From the NCBI RefSeq assembly GCF_003031675.1, contig NZ_PYWX01000011.1, forward strand, positions 216,717 through 280,716: a stretch of 64,000 bases of DNA, read 5' to 3'. Made by a program: the position numbers and the translations under genes. The notes under the pieces were generated by a model that made no database searches, was not told the DNA's origin, and saw only the letters and a list, made by a program, of their open reading frames with translations. This DNA comes from Pseudomonas palleroniana. GTDB lineage: Bacteria; Pseudomonadota; Gammaproteobacteria; Pseudomonadales; Pseudomonadaceae. This document shows, one piece after another, positions 29,412 through 37,600 of this stretch (position 1 is its first letter; every line of letters begins with the position of its first letter).

Positions 29412-30872
29412 CTATACGCCCCAACGCGGGATGTGATGGCTGCCCATGGAAATGCACACGTTCTTGATCTCGGCAAACACTTCAAAGCTGTACTGACCGC
29501 CTTCGCGGCCGGTGCCGGAGCCTTTGACCCCGCCGAACGGCTGGCGCAGGTCCCGCACATTCTGGCTGTTGATAAATACCATGCCGGCCTCGATTCCGTG
29601 CGCCAGGCGATGGGCCTTGCCGATATCCTGGGTCCAGATGTAAGAGGCCAGGCCGTATTCGGTATCGTTGGCCAGTTGCAGCGCCTCGGCCTCATCCTTG
29701 AAGGGAATCAGGCACACCACCGGGCCGAAGATTTCTTCCTGGGCGATGCGCATCTTGTTGTGCACATCGGCAAAGACGGTCGGCTGGATAAACTGGCCTT
29801 TGCTCAAATGCGCAGGCAAGTTGGCCGGACGCTCCAGGCCTCCGGCGAGCAGGGTGGCACCTTCTTCGAGGCCGATCCGGATGTAGCCGGTGACCTTGTC
29901 ATAATGCGCCTGGGTGATCATCGAGCCGACCTGGGTCTTCGGGTCTTGAGGGTCACCGACGATCAAGCGCTTGGCACGAGCGGCAAACTCGGCGACGAAT
30001 TGCGGGTAGACGCTTTCCTGGATAAAGATCCGGCTGCCGGCGGTGCAACGTTCGCCGTTCAGGGAAAAGATGGTGAAGAGCGCGGCGTCGAGGGCACGTT
30101 CAAGGTCGGCATCTTCAAAGATCAGCACCGGCGACTTGCCGCCCAGCTCCATGGAGTACTTTTTCAGGCCGGCGGTCTGCATGATTTTCTTGCCGGTGGC
30201 GGTACCCCCGGTAAAGGAAATCGCGCGCACGTCCGGGTGGCGCACCAGCGCATCGCCGGCAGTCGCGCCATAACCCTGGATCACATTGAGCACGCCGTTG
30301 GGAATCCCGGCTTCCACCGCCAGGCGTCCGAGTTCATTGGCGGTCAGCGGTGACAGCTCCGACATCTTCAACACCGCCGTATTGCCCAGCGCCAGACACG
30401 GTGCGGTCTTCCAGGTGGCGGTCATGAACGGCACGTTCCACGGCGACACCAGCCCGCACACGCCTACCGGTTGGTAGAGGGTGTAATTGAGCATCTGATC
30501 GTCGACGGGGTAGCTATGGCCGTCCATGCGTGTGCAGACCTCGGCGAAGAAGTCGAAGTTATGCGAAGCGCGTGGGATCAGCACGTTCCGGGTCTGGTGG
30601 ATCGGCAGGCCGGTGTCGAGGGTTTCCAGCTCGGCCAGGCGCGGCACGTTCTGCTCGATCAATTCGCCGAGCTTGCGCATCAACCGGGCGCGCTCCTTGG
30701 CCGGGGTGTTGGCCCACTTGGGGAACGCCTCTTTGGCGGCCGCCACCGCTTGGGCGACCTCTGCGGCCCCGCCACTGGCGACTTCGCCAATGGCCTCGCC
30801 GGTGGCCGGGTTGTAGTTGATGAAGGTGTCTTTGCTTTCGACCTCACGGCCGTTGATCCAATGTTTGATCAT
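29412..30872 (-). CDS. hpaE: HpaE, 5-carboxymethyl-2-hydroxymuconate semialdehyde dehydrogenase
   Basis: A 486-residue NAD-dependent aldehyde dehydrogenase. It starts MIKHWINGREVESKDTF as in HpaE proteins and shows VSPWNVPFMTATW, FTGGTATGKK, Glu in MELGGKSPVL and the catalytic Cys in NGERCTAGSR. It oxidises the ring-cleavage product to 5-carboxymethyl-2-hydroxymuconate. The ATG at 30872 lies five bases after the hpaG2 stop; a GTG at 30881 would overlap it. Confidence 0.93.
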   Translation of the reverse strand: MIKHWINGREVESKDTFINYNPATGEAIGEVASGGAAEVAQAVAAAKEAFPKWANTPAKERARLMRKLGELIEQNVPRLAELETLDTGLPIHQTRNVLIPRASHNFDFFAEVCTRMDGHSYPVDDQMLNYTLYQPVGVCGLVSPWNVPFMTATWKTAPCLALGNTAVLKMSELSPLTANELGRLAVEAGIPNGVLNVIQGYGATAGDALVRHPDVRAISFTGGTATGKKIMQTAGLKKYSMELGGKSPVLIFEDADLERALDAALFTIFSLNGERCTAGSRIFIQESVYPQFVAEFAARAKRLIVGDPQDPKTQVGSMITQAHYDKVTGYIRIGLEEGATLLAGGLERPANLPAHLSKGQFIQPTVFADVHNKMRIAQEEIFGPVVCLIPFKDEAEALQLANDTEYGLASYIWTQDIGKAHRLAHGIEAGMVFINSQNVRDLRQPFGGVKGSGTGREGGQYSFEVFAEIKNVCISMGSHHIPRWGV

Positions 30873-30877
30873 GCGGT

Positions 30878-31648
30878 TCACGCCTCTTTCCGGGCGGAGA
30901 AAAAGTCCGCCTCGCTGACAATTCGGTTGACCAGGCGGCCTACGCCTTCGACTTCCACCACCACTTCATCGCCTGGCACTACGTCGGCCAGGCCCTCGGG
31001 CGTGCCGGTGGCGATCATGTCGCCGGGCTGCAGGGTCATGAAGCTGGACAGGTATTCGATCAGGTAGGGAATATCGAAAATCATGTCGCGGGTATTGCCG
31101 GTCTGGCGCAGTTCACCGTTGATCCAGGTGCGCAGGGTCAGGTTGCCGGGGTCGGGCACGTCGGCCACATCGACGATCCACGGGCCGACCGGCGTGGTGG
31201 CGTCGCGGTTTTTCACGCGCAGGTTGGGGCGGTAGTAGTTTTCCAGGTAGTCGCGGATCGCATAGTCGTTGCACACCGTGTAGCCCGCGAGATAGTCCAG
31301 GGCCTCGGCGCGCTTGACGTTGCGTGCGGTCTTGCCGATGACCGCTACCAGCTCGCACTCGTAGTGCATGTAGGCGATGTTGTCCGGGCGCCAGGTGACC
31401 TCACGATGGCCGGTGTAGGTGCCCACGGACTTGATGAATACCAGGGGTTCGGTCGGCGGCTTGAAGGCCAGCTCGGCGGCGTGGTCGGCGTAGTTCAAGC
31501 CGAGGGCGAACATGGTGCCGGTAGCCGGCGGCAGCCATTGCACCTGATCTTCCGCGACCCGGCGGCCATCGTTCAGGCGCACGCTGTTATCGGCCTCGAC
31601 CTGGACGGCGTGGGTTTGACCTTCAAAGCGGATGCGGGCGTGTCTCAT
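30878..31648 (-). CDS. hpaG2: HpaG2, homoprotocatechuate pathway isomerase/decarboxylase subunit
   Basis: A 256-residue fumarylacetoacetate hydrolase-fold protein, the C-terminal-type half of HpaG. Key parts are MFALGLNYADHAAEL, the metal ligands in MHYECELVAVIGK, and the conserved SSFMTLQPGDMIATGTPEG. Together with HpaG1 it decarboxylates and isomerises 5-oxopent-3-ene-1,2,5-tricarboxylate. In E. coli both halves form one chain; here they are separate genes overlapping by four bases. Confidence 0.92.
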   Translation of the reverse strand: MRHARIRFEGQTHAVQVEADNSVRLNDGRRVAEDQVQWLPPATGTMFALGLNYADHAAELAFKPPTEPLVFIKSVGTYTGHREVTWRPDNIAYMHYECELVAVIGKTARNVKRAEALDYLAGYTVCNDYAIRDYLENYYRPNLRVKNRDATTPVGPWIVDVADVPDPGNLTLRTWINGELRQTGNTRDMIFDIPYLIEYLSSFMTLQPGDMIATGTPEGLADVVPGDEVVVEVEGVGRLVNRIVSEADFFSARKEA

Positions 31649-32310
31649 GCTTGATTCTCCGCTTGGACATGGCTGACCAGGTGGCCCACGCCCTCGATCT
31701 CGACTTCAACCCGGTCGCCTGGCTGCACATCCACACGGCCTTGCGGGGTGCCGATGATCAGCACATCGCCCGGGTGCAGGGTCATGAACTCGCTGATCTC
31801 GGCGATCAATTGCGCAATGTCCCGCACCCAGTTGGACGTGGAGTTTTCCTGGCGCAGCTCACCGTTGACCCAGAGTTTGAGACTCAACTGATTGGGGTTG
31901 GCGATTTGATCCCGTGGCACCACCTGCGGCCCCAAGGCACAGAAGCCATCGCGGCATTTGGCTTTGACGGCAGGGCGGTAGTAACTGTCTTCCGGCAAGC
32001 TGAACTCATTGACCACCACATACCCGGCCACATGGGTCATGGCGTTTTCCAGGCTGACGCGGCTGGCGCGTCGGCCGATCACCACACCCAGCGCAGGCCC
32101 CGGTTGCAGGCGCTCTCCTGCGGGGTGCAGGACGACACCGTCGTGCTCATTGCGCGTATTGGGGGTTTTGATGAATAGCACCGGCTTGGACGGCGGCTTC
32201 TGGTAGGGCGCCTGTTCGAAGGCGGCGAGATGCTGGTCCAGCAGGCCCTGGTAGTTCAGCGCAACGCCGAACAGGGTGCCGCTGGCAACATCATGCAGGG
32301 TACGGCTCAT
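31645..32310 (-). CDS. hpaG1: HpaG1, homoprotocatechuate pathway decarboxylase subunit
   Basis: A 221-residue fumarylacetoacetate hydrolase-fold protein, the N-terminal-type half of HpaG: TLFGVALNYQGLLDQH, KPVLFIKTPNT and ISEFMTLHPGDVLIIGTPQG. It opens the hpaG1-G2-E-D-F-X-H-I operon, which runs in pathway order for the first steps. Two HpaR-type palindromes lie 40-75 bases upstream, between it and the divergent hpaA. Confidence 0.92.
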   Translation of the reverse strand: MSRTLHDVASGTLFGVALNYQGLLDQHLAAFEQAPYQKPPSKPVLFIKTPNTRNEHDGVVLHPAGERLQPGPALGVVIGRRASRVSLENAMTHVAGYVVVNEFSLPEDSYYRPAVKAKCRDGFCALGPQVVPRDQIANPNQLSLKLWVNGELRQENSTSNWVRDIAQLIAEISEFMTLHPGDVLIIGTPQGRVDVQPGDRVEVEIEGVGHLVSHVQAENQA

Positions 32311-32350
32311 GCGTTTCTCCTGACGGTGGCGACGGCTGCATCGGCCGTTC

Positions 32351-32384
32351 GTTAATTTGTTAACGTTATAATTAATATGTTAAC
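32351..32384. promoter_or_regulatory. Twin HpaR-type palindromes between hpaG1 and hpaA
   Basis: GTTAA-TTTG-TTAAC (32351-32364) and ATTAA-TATG-TTAAC (32371-32384) have identical spacing and centres exactly 20 bp apart, two helical turns. The same palindrome stands at hpaR. They are well placed to block the hpaG1 promoter and perhaps hpaA. Confidence 0.7.
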
Positions 32385-32418
32385 TACCGTCAAGCGTGGC
32401 AAAATCCAGCGACCGCTC

Positions 32419-32430
32419 AATAACAAGAAG
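32419..32430 (+). promoter_or_regulatory. A-rich Hfq/Crc-type motif overlapping the hpaA ribosome site
   Basis: AATAACAAGAAG is four AAN triplets, directly next to the ribosome site of hpaA, ending nine bases before the GTG start. Confidence 0.55.
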
Positions 32431-32438
32431 AGAGCAGC

Positions 32439-33299
32439 GTGAAGCCGATTCCCAACATCAATATCGGGCAGGTCTACGACCAGCGTTACAGCGATGCCGA
32501 GGTGCATTACGACAAGCTCGCCAACCTGGCGGGATTTTTCGGGCGCAACATGCCTGTGCATCGGCATGACCGGTTTTTCCAGGTGCATTACGTGAAAAGT
32601 GGCGCGGTGCGGGTGTATCTGGATGACCGCCAGTTCGTCGAGTCGGGGCCGATGTTTTTCCTCACGCCGCCCACGGTGCCCCATGCCTTTGTCACTGAAG
32701 CCGATGCCGATGGGCATGTGTTGACGGTGCGCCAGCAATTGGTCTGGGCCTTGATGGAAGCCGACCCCAGCCTGACTTCAGGTGCCGCCTGCGTCACGTT
32801 GACGGAGGATGCCCAAGGGCTGGATCAACTGTTTGAAGCCTTGAGCAGCGAGATCAACGCCGAATGGGCAGGGCGCGCCGCCGCGCTGGATAGCCTGACC
32901 CGCCTGATCATGATTCGCCTGCTGCGGCTGTGCGCCCACTCGCTGCCGGCGCGCCCGACGCGGCATGAGGACCTGCGCATCTTCCATCGCTTCAACGAAC
33001 TGATCGAAGCCCACTATTTGGAGCACTGGCCATTGGCGCGTTACGCCGAGGGGATCGGCGTCACCGAAGCGCGCCTCAATGAGGTCTGTCGGCGCCTGGC
33101 CGACCTGCCGTCCAAGCGCCTGATCCTGGAGCGCCTGATGCAGGAAGCCAAGCGCCTGTTGCTGTTTACCGGCAGCTCCGCCAATGAAATCTGCTACCAG
33201 TTGGGGTTCAAGGACCCGGCCTATTTCAGCCGGTTTTTCCTTCGTTACGCACAGCTGACTCCGGGGGAATACCGGTTGCGGCAGTCGGGTTTGCGTTGA
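32439..33299 (+). CDS. hpaA: HpaA, AraC-family activator of 4-hydroxyphenylacetate catabolism
   Basis: A 286-residue activator with an N-terminal cupin sensor (GFFGRNMPVHRHDRFFQVHYVKSGAVRVYLDD, about residues 31-62) and a C-terminal AraC domain (LARYAEGIGVTEARLNEVCRRL, SSANEICYQLGFKDPAYFSRFF). It matches HpaA, which activates hydroxylase genes in response to 4-hydroxyphenylacetate. It starts with GTG at 32439 beside an AGAGAG ribosome site. It is divergent from hpaG1 and shares a regulatory region holding two HpaR-type palindromes. Confidence 0.9.
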   Translation: MKPIPNINIGQVYDQRYSDAEVHYDKLANLAGFFGRNMPVHRHDRFFQVHYVKSGAVRVYLDDRQFVESGPMFFLTPPTVPHAFVTEADADGHVLTVRQQLVWALMEADPSLTSGAACVTLTEDAQGLDQLFEALSSEINAEWAGRAAALDSLTRLIMIRLLRLCAHSLPARPTRHEDLRIFHRFNELIEAHYLEHWPLARYAEGIGVTEARLNEVCRRLADLPSKRLILERLMQEAKRLLLFTGSSANEICYQLGFKDPAYFSRFFLRYAQLTPGEYRLRQSGLR

Positions 33300-33343
33300 C
33301 GCTCCACGCGCCATGCCCAGCGCGGCGAAAGTCCATCAGCTCA

Positions 33344-34144
33344 TCAGGCGCCAACCATCCATTTGGCCAGGCCATGGCGGCCACTGACGCCCAACTTGGC
33401 GGCGGCACGCTTGAGGTACGTTTCGATCGAGCTGTTTTTCACGCTGAGTTTTTCCGCCATTTGCGGCACGGTGCCGCCGGTCAACAGGCCAAGGCAGACT
33501 TCCTGCTCCCGGGCGGAGAGGGTGATGTCACTGAGCGACAAGCGCTTGTAGAACTCACGCTGCAACTGTGACTGCTCCATCAGGTTTTGGCTCGGCTCGG
33601 CCTCGGTGTCGGGTGCCTGGCGCAGGAGTTGCGCATGCCGCTCCATCAGCGGTAGCAAGGTGTCTGACAGACTCTTGAGAAACGACAATTCGGCCAGGGA
33701 AAATCCGCGCTGGGTCGCTTGGCGATACAGTGAAATCACGCAGCGCCGATTGCCCTGGCGCGACACCAGGTTGCACTGGTGCGAGGTGCCCAGCGGATGA
33801 GTGCTGTCGGCCTTGGCCTTCAACTGGATCAGCAGCGGGTCTTGCATGCGCAGCATCTCGCGCAGCAGCGGATGATCCTTGAGCGGCTGCAAGGGCTGGG
33901 GCGCGCACAGGTCTTGTTGCAGGCCGGCGCTGCCCAGCAACGTGATATCCAGCACGTTGTCGCGCAGTTCATCGAGGGTCCATTCACTCAGGTCCACCAA
34001 GTGAATCGGTACCCACTTGTCCAACAGGTGCAGCATGTTGGCGGCGAAGCTCGTGTGGCCGCTGTTGGAAATCAACTCACCCAATTCAGCATAGAAATGC
34101 GGGTTTTCCGTGTTGCCAATACTACGGGGCAGACTCATAGCCAT
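33344..34144 (-). CDS. LuxR-family regulator next to the NRPS gene
   Basis: A 266-residue regulator with a C-terminal LuxR helix-turn-helix (TLSAREQEVCLGLLTGGTVPQMAEKLSVKNSSIETYLKRAAAKLGV, residues about 203-250). The N-terminal part has no clear autoinducer-binding pattern. Viscosin-family synthetase genes in P. fluorescens strains are typically flanked by such regulators (ViscAR/MassAR type), which makes control of the divergent NRPS likely. Start uncertain: ATG at 34144 or 34138 share an AAGGA site. Confidence 0.78.
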   Translation of the reverse strand: MAMSLPRSIGNTENPHFYAELGELISNSGHTSFAANMLHLLDKWVPIHLVDLSEWTLDELRDNVLDITLLGSAGLQQDLCAPQPLQPLKDHPLLREMLRMQDPLLIQLKAKADSTHPLGTSHQCNLVSRQGNRRCVISLYRQATQRGFSLAELSFLKSLSDTLLPLMERHAQLLRQAPDTEAEPSQNLMEQSQLQREFYKRLSLSDITLSAREQEVCLGLLTGGTVPQMAEKLSVKNSSIETYLKRAAAKLGVSGRHGLAKWMVGA

Positions 34145-34244
34145 CTCATCCTTGATGTCGAAAACCGTCAACGGACGCCCCGGGTCTGGAGGGACGTGCC
34201 GTACTCCTTGAACGCAGCTCGGAGTTCGAGATTTTATTTAGCCA

Positions 34245-34260
34245 TAGCGAATTGTCCTAC
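34245..34260 (+). promoter_or_regulatory. Direct repeat, regulator-proximal copy
   Basis: TAGCGAATTGTCCTAC; matches 34443-34457 except for one substitution and one inserted T. It lies about 100 bases upstream of the LuxR-type gene. Confidence 0.45.
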
Positions 34261-34442
34261 GTATGTAGCGGAAACGAGGGACACAACCTGCCATAAAAAC
34301 GGTGTCATTAATTCGACGTTTCTGAAGGTGTATTCCGACAGAAAAAAGCCGAAGGTGATTTTTAGAGTTATTTAACTACTTGATATTTAAGTGAAATATT
34401 AATTTTAAATAGAAATTTTAGACAAGTGGCATCGGCTGGATA

Positions 34443-34457
34443 TAGCCAATGTCCTAC
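34443..34457 (+). promoter_or_regulatory. Direct repeat, NRPS-proximal copy
   Basis: TAGCCAATGTCCTAC, about 165 bases upstream of the NRPS start. Candidate binding site for the neighbouring LuxR-type regulator. Confidence 0.45.
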
Positions 34458-34622
34458 ACAGCTTTAATCGTTTCAGTAATGAACCATCAGCGAGGTCCGT
34501 TGGCGTGCAGGAATGTCCGGGTTTGGGGTGACAGACGTCCCCGGCCCTGCGTGCTCCAATCCGGACAATTCGTCGTAATGGACTTCCTGCGCGGCCAGTG
34601 TTGACCCCATGAGAAGGATCTT

Positions 34623-37600
34623 ATGAAGTATCTCGACAGCCTGCCGGTCAGTTATCCCCTCACCGCCGCCCAACAAGACATCTGGCTCGACCAACTGCGG
34701 GTGGGCGACTCGCCGCTGTACAACATCGGCGGTTATGTCGATTTTGCGGGCCCGGTGGTGCCGGGTTTGATCCAGCGTGCCGTCGAGTTGCTGGTGGCCA
34801 AGCACGATGCGTTGCGTACGCAACTGCACAGCGATGGCAATGGCTTGCCCCGGCAAACCTTCGCCACCGCCTTGACGACCGAAGTGACGCTGCATGACTT
34901 CTCTGCACTGCCCGACCCCAAGGCGGCTACCCAGGCCCTGATGCAGGCCACGATGTCTCGGCCCTACGCCATGACCGGCGAGCCGCTGTTTCGCTTTTTT
35001 TTGGTCAAGCTGGACGATGATCACTATCGCCTGGGCACTCAGGCCCATCACCTGATTCTCGACGGTTGGGGCTTTGGCCAGATGCTGCAATCCCTGGCTC
35101 GGCTGTACACCGACCTGCAGCACGGCCGGTCACCTGAGCTGCGAGCGCCGTCCTATATCGACTTCATCGAGGCTGACCTGCACTACCATCAATCCGCCCG
35201 CTACGCCCGTGACCGGGACTACTGGCTGGACAAATACCAACTGCTGCCCGAGCCGCTGCTCACCCCCCGGTTGAATACCCCGGCACCGAGCAACACCCTG
35301 CTGCAACCCTTCCCGGTGTCGCTGCTCGATCGTATGGAACGCGTGGCCAACCATTACCAGGCCTCGGCGTTTCACGTGTTGCTGGCGGCGTTGTATGTGT
35401 ATTTCACCCGCACCCATCAGCGTGATGACTGGGTGGTGGGGCTGCCGATTCTTAATCGTTCCAACGCACGGTTTCGTTCCACGGTGGGCTTGTTCACCCA
35501 GGTGAGTGCGGTGCGTTTTCAGTTCAGTGAGCAGTTGCCGTTCAGCGCACTGGTGCGCGGTGTGCGCGATCAGCTCAAGCGGGATTTTCGCCACCAGCGT
35601 TTCCCCTTGAGTGAAATGAACCGCGAACTGGGCCTGCGCCGCACCGATCGCGGCCAGTTGTTCGACCTGTCGGTGTCCTTCGAACAGGACGACCATGACC
35701 TGCGCTATGGCCAGGTCCAGGCCCGGGCGATCAAGGTCTCCAACCATCACGAACCGTTGCCGATCGCCATTCACCTGCGCAGCAACCGCTACCAGGACAC
35801 GGCGTGCCTGCATTGCGTCTACAACGAGGCGTACTTCCAGCACGACGAGGTACAGGCGTTGGCGCAGCGCTTCACCTGGCTGCTGGAGCAGGGGCTGGAA
35901 AACACCGAGTTGACGCTCGCGCAGTTCTCATTGGTGACGCCGGCCGAACAGGCACAGCTGCAACGCTGGAATGCCACCGCGCAGCCCAACACCACGCCGC
36001 AGACCCTGCACCGGCGTATCGAAGCCCAGGTGGCACTTACGCCCCAGGCCGTCGCGGCGGTGTGCCAAGGGCGGCAACTGAGCTACCAGCAGCTCAACCA
36101 GCAGGCCAATGCGTTGGCCCATCAACTGTTGGCGCACGGTGTGGAGCCGGATGATCGCGTGGCGATCGTGGCCCGACGTGGCCTGGATACCTTGGTGGGG
36201 CTGCTGGCGATCCTCAAGTCCGGCGCCTGTTATGTGCCGATAGACCCGGCTCATCCCGCCGAGCGCCTGAACTACCTGTTGCACGACAGTGCCCCGGTGG
36301 CCGTGCTGACCCAGCATGCTCTGCTGCATCGGCTGCCTGCCCTGGACGTACCGGTGCTGCTGCTTGATCGGCCGACGGTGCACTTGGGCGACAACCCGCG
36401 GGGGGCGGCCGGCGCGTCGAACCTGGCCTATGTGATCTACACCTCCGGTTCCACGGGGTTGCCCAAGGGCGTGATGGTCGAGCATCACACCCTGTCCAAC
36501 CTGGTGGACTGGCATTGCCAGGCGTTCAAGCTACAGGCCGGCAGCCACACCGCCAGCGTGGCCGGGTTCGGTTTTGACGCGATGGCCTGGGAGGTCTGGC
36601 CGGCGCTGTGTGTGGGCGCGACGCTGCACCTGCCACCGCCCCAGGAAGGGGCTGAAGACATTGATGCCTTGCTCGACTGGTGGCGTGCGCAACCTCTGGA
36701 CGTATGCTTCCTGCCCACGCCGGTGGCCGAGTACGCCTTCAGCCGGCAGCTGGAACACCCGACCCTGCGCATCCTGTTGATTGGTGGCGACCGTCTGCGC
36801 ACGTACAGCCGAGCGCAAACCTTCGAGGTGGTCAACAACTATGGCCCCACTGAAGCCACGGTGGTCGCCACCAGCGGGCGCGTCGAAGTGGGCCGGTCGC
36901 TGCATATCGGCGGGCCGATTGCCAATGCCCGCGTGTACTTGCTCGATGCGCAACAGCGCCAGGTGCCCGTCGGCGCGACGGGGGAGTTGTACGTTGGCGG
37001 TAAAGGCGTGGCGCGTGGCTATCTGAACCGTCCCGAACTGAGTGCCGAGCGCTTTCTCGATAACCCTTTCGACGAGGGGCGCCTCTACCGCACCGGCGAC
37101 CTGGCGCGCTGGTTGCCTGATGGCAACCTTGAATACCTGGGGCGCAACGACGACCAGGTGAAAATCCGTGGCGTGCGTATTGAACTGGGGGAAATCGAAT
37201 CTGCCCTGGCCATGCATCCGGCGGTTCAGGACGCGGTGGTGCTGTATCGCGAGGGGCAATTGCTGGCGTGGTTCGTTGCGCGGCATCCGGTCGATATCGA
37301 CGCGTTGCGCGCGCATCTGCAAGGGTCGCTGCCTGACTACATGCTGCCCGCGGCCTACGTGAAGCTCGACGGGTTGCCCCTGACCGCCAATGGCAAGCTC
37401 GACCGTAAAGCGCTGCCTGCGCCGACCCAGGCTGCTTTCATCACGCGCGCGTTCGAGGCACCGCATGAGGGCGTGGAAACCACCCTGGCGCAGATCTGGG
37501 CCGACCTGTTGCACGTGCAACAGGTCGGGCGTCACGACCACTTCTTCGAACTGGGCGGGCATTCATTGCTGGCGGTGCAACTGGTGCAGCGCATGCGCCA

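Larger units (their letters stand above)
34172..34622. other. AT-rich regulatory gap between LuxR gene and NRPS
   Basis: About 450 bases with no gene. The middle (about 34280-34440) is much richer in A and T than the rest of the window. It holds two copies of TAGCSAATGTCCTAC-like sequence (34245-34260 and 34443-34457) and an AAGGA ribosome site ahead of the NRPS ATG. No obvious terminator or RNA gene was seen. Confidence 0.6.

Noticed and set aside
27909..30353. Long open frame of about 814 codons on the plus strand opposite hpaF, hpaD and hpaE
   Set aside because: It is antisense to three well-recognised hpa genes and its translation has no domain pattern; long antisense frames are common in GC-rich Pseudomonas DNA.
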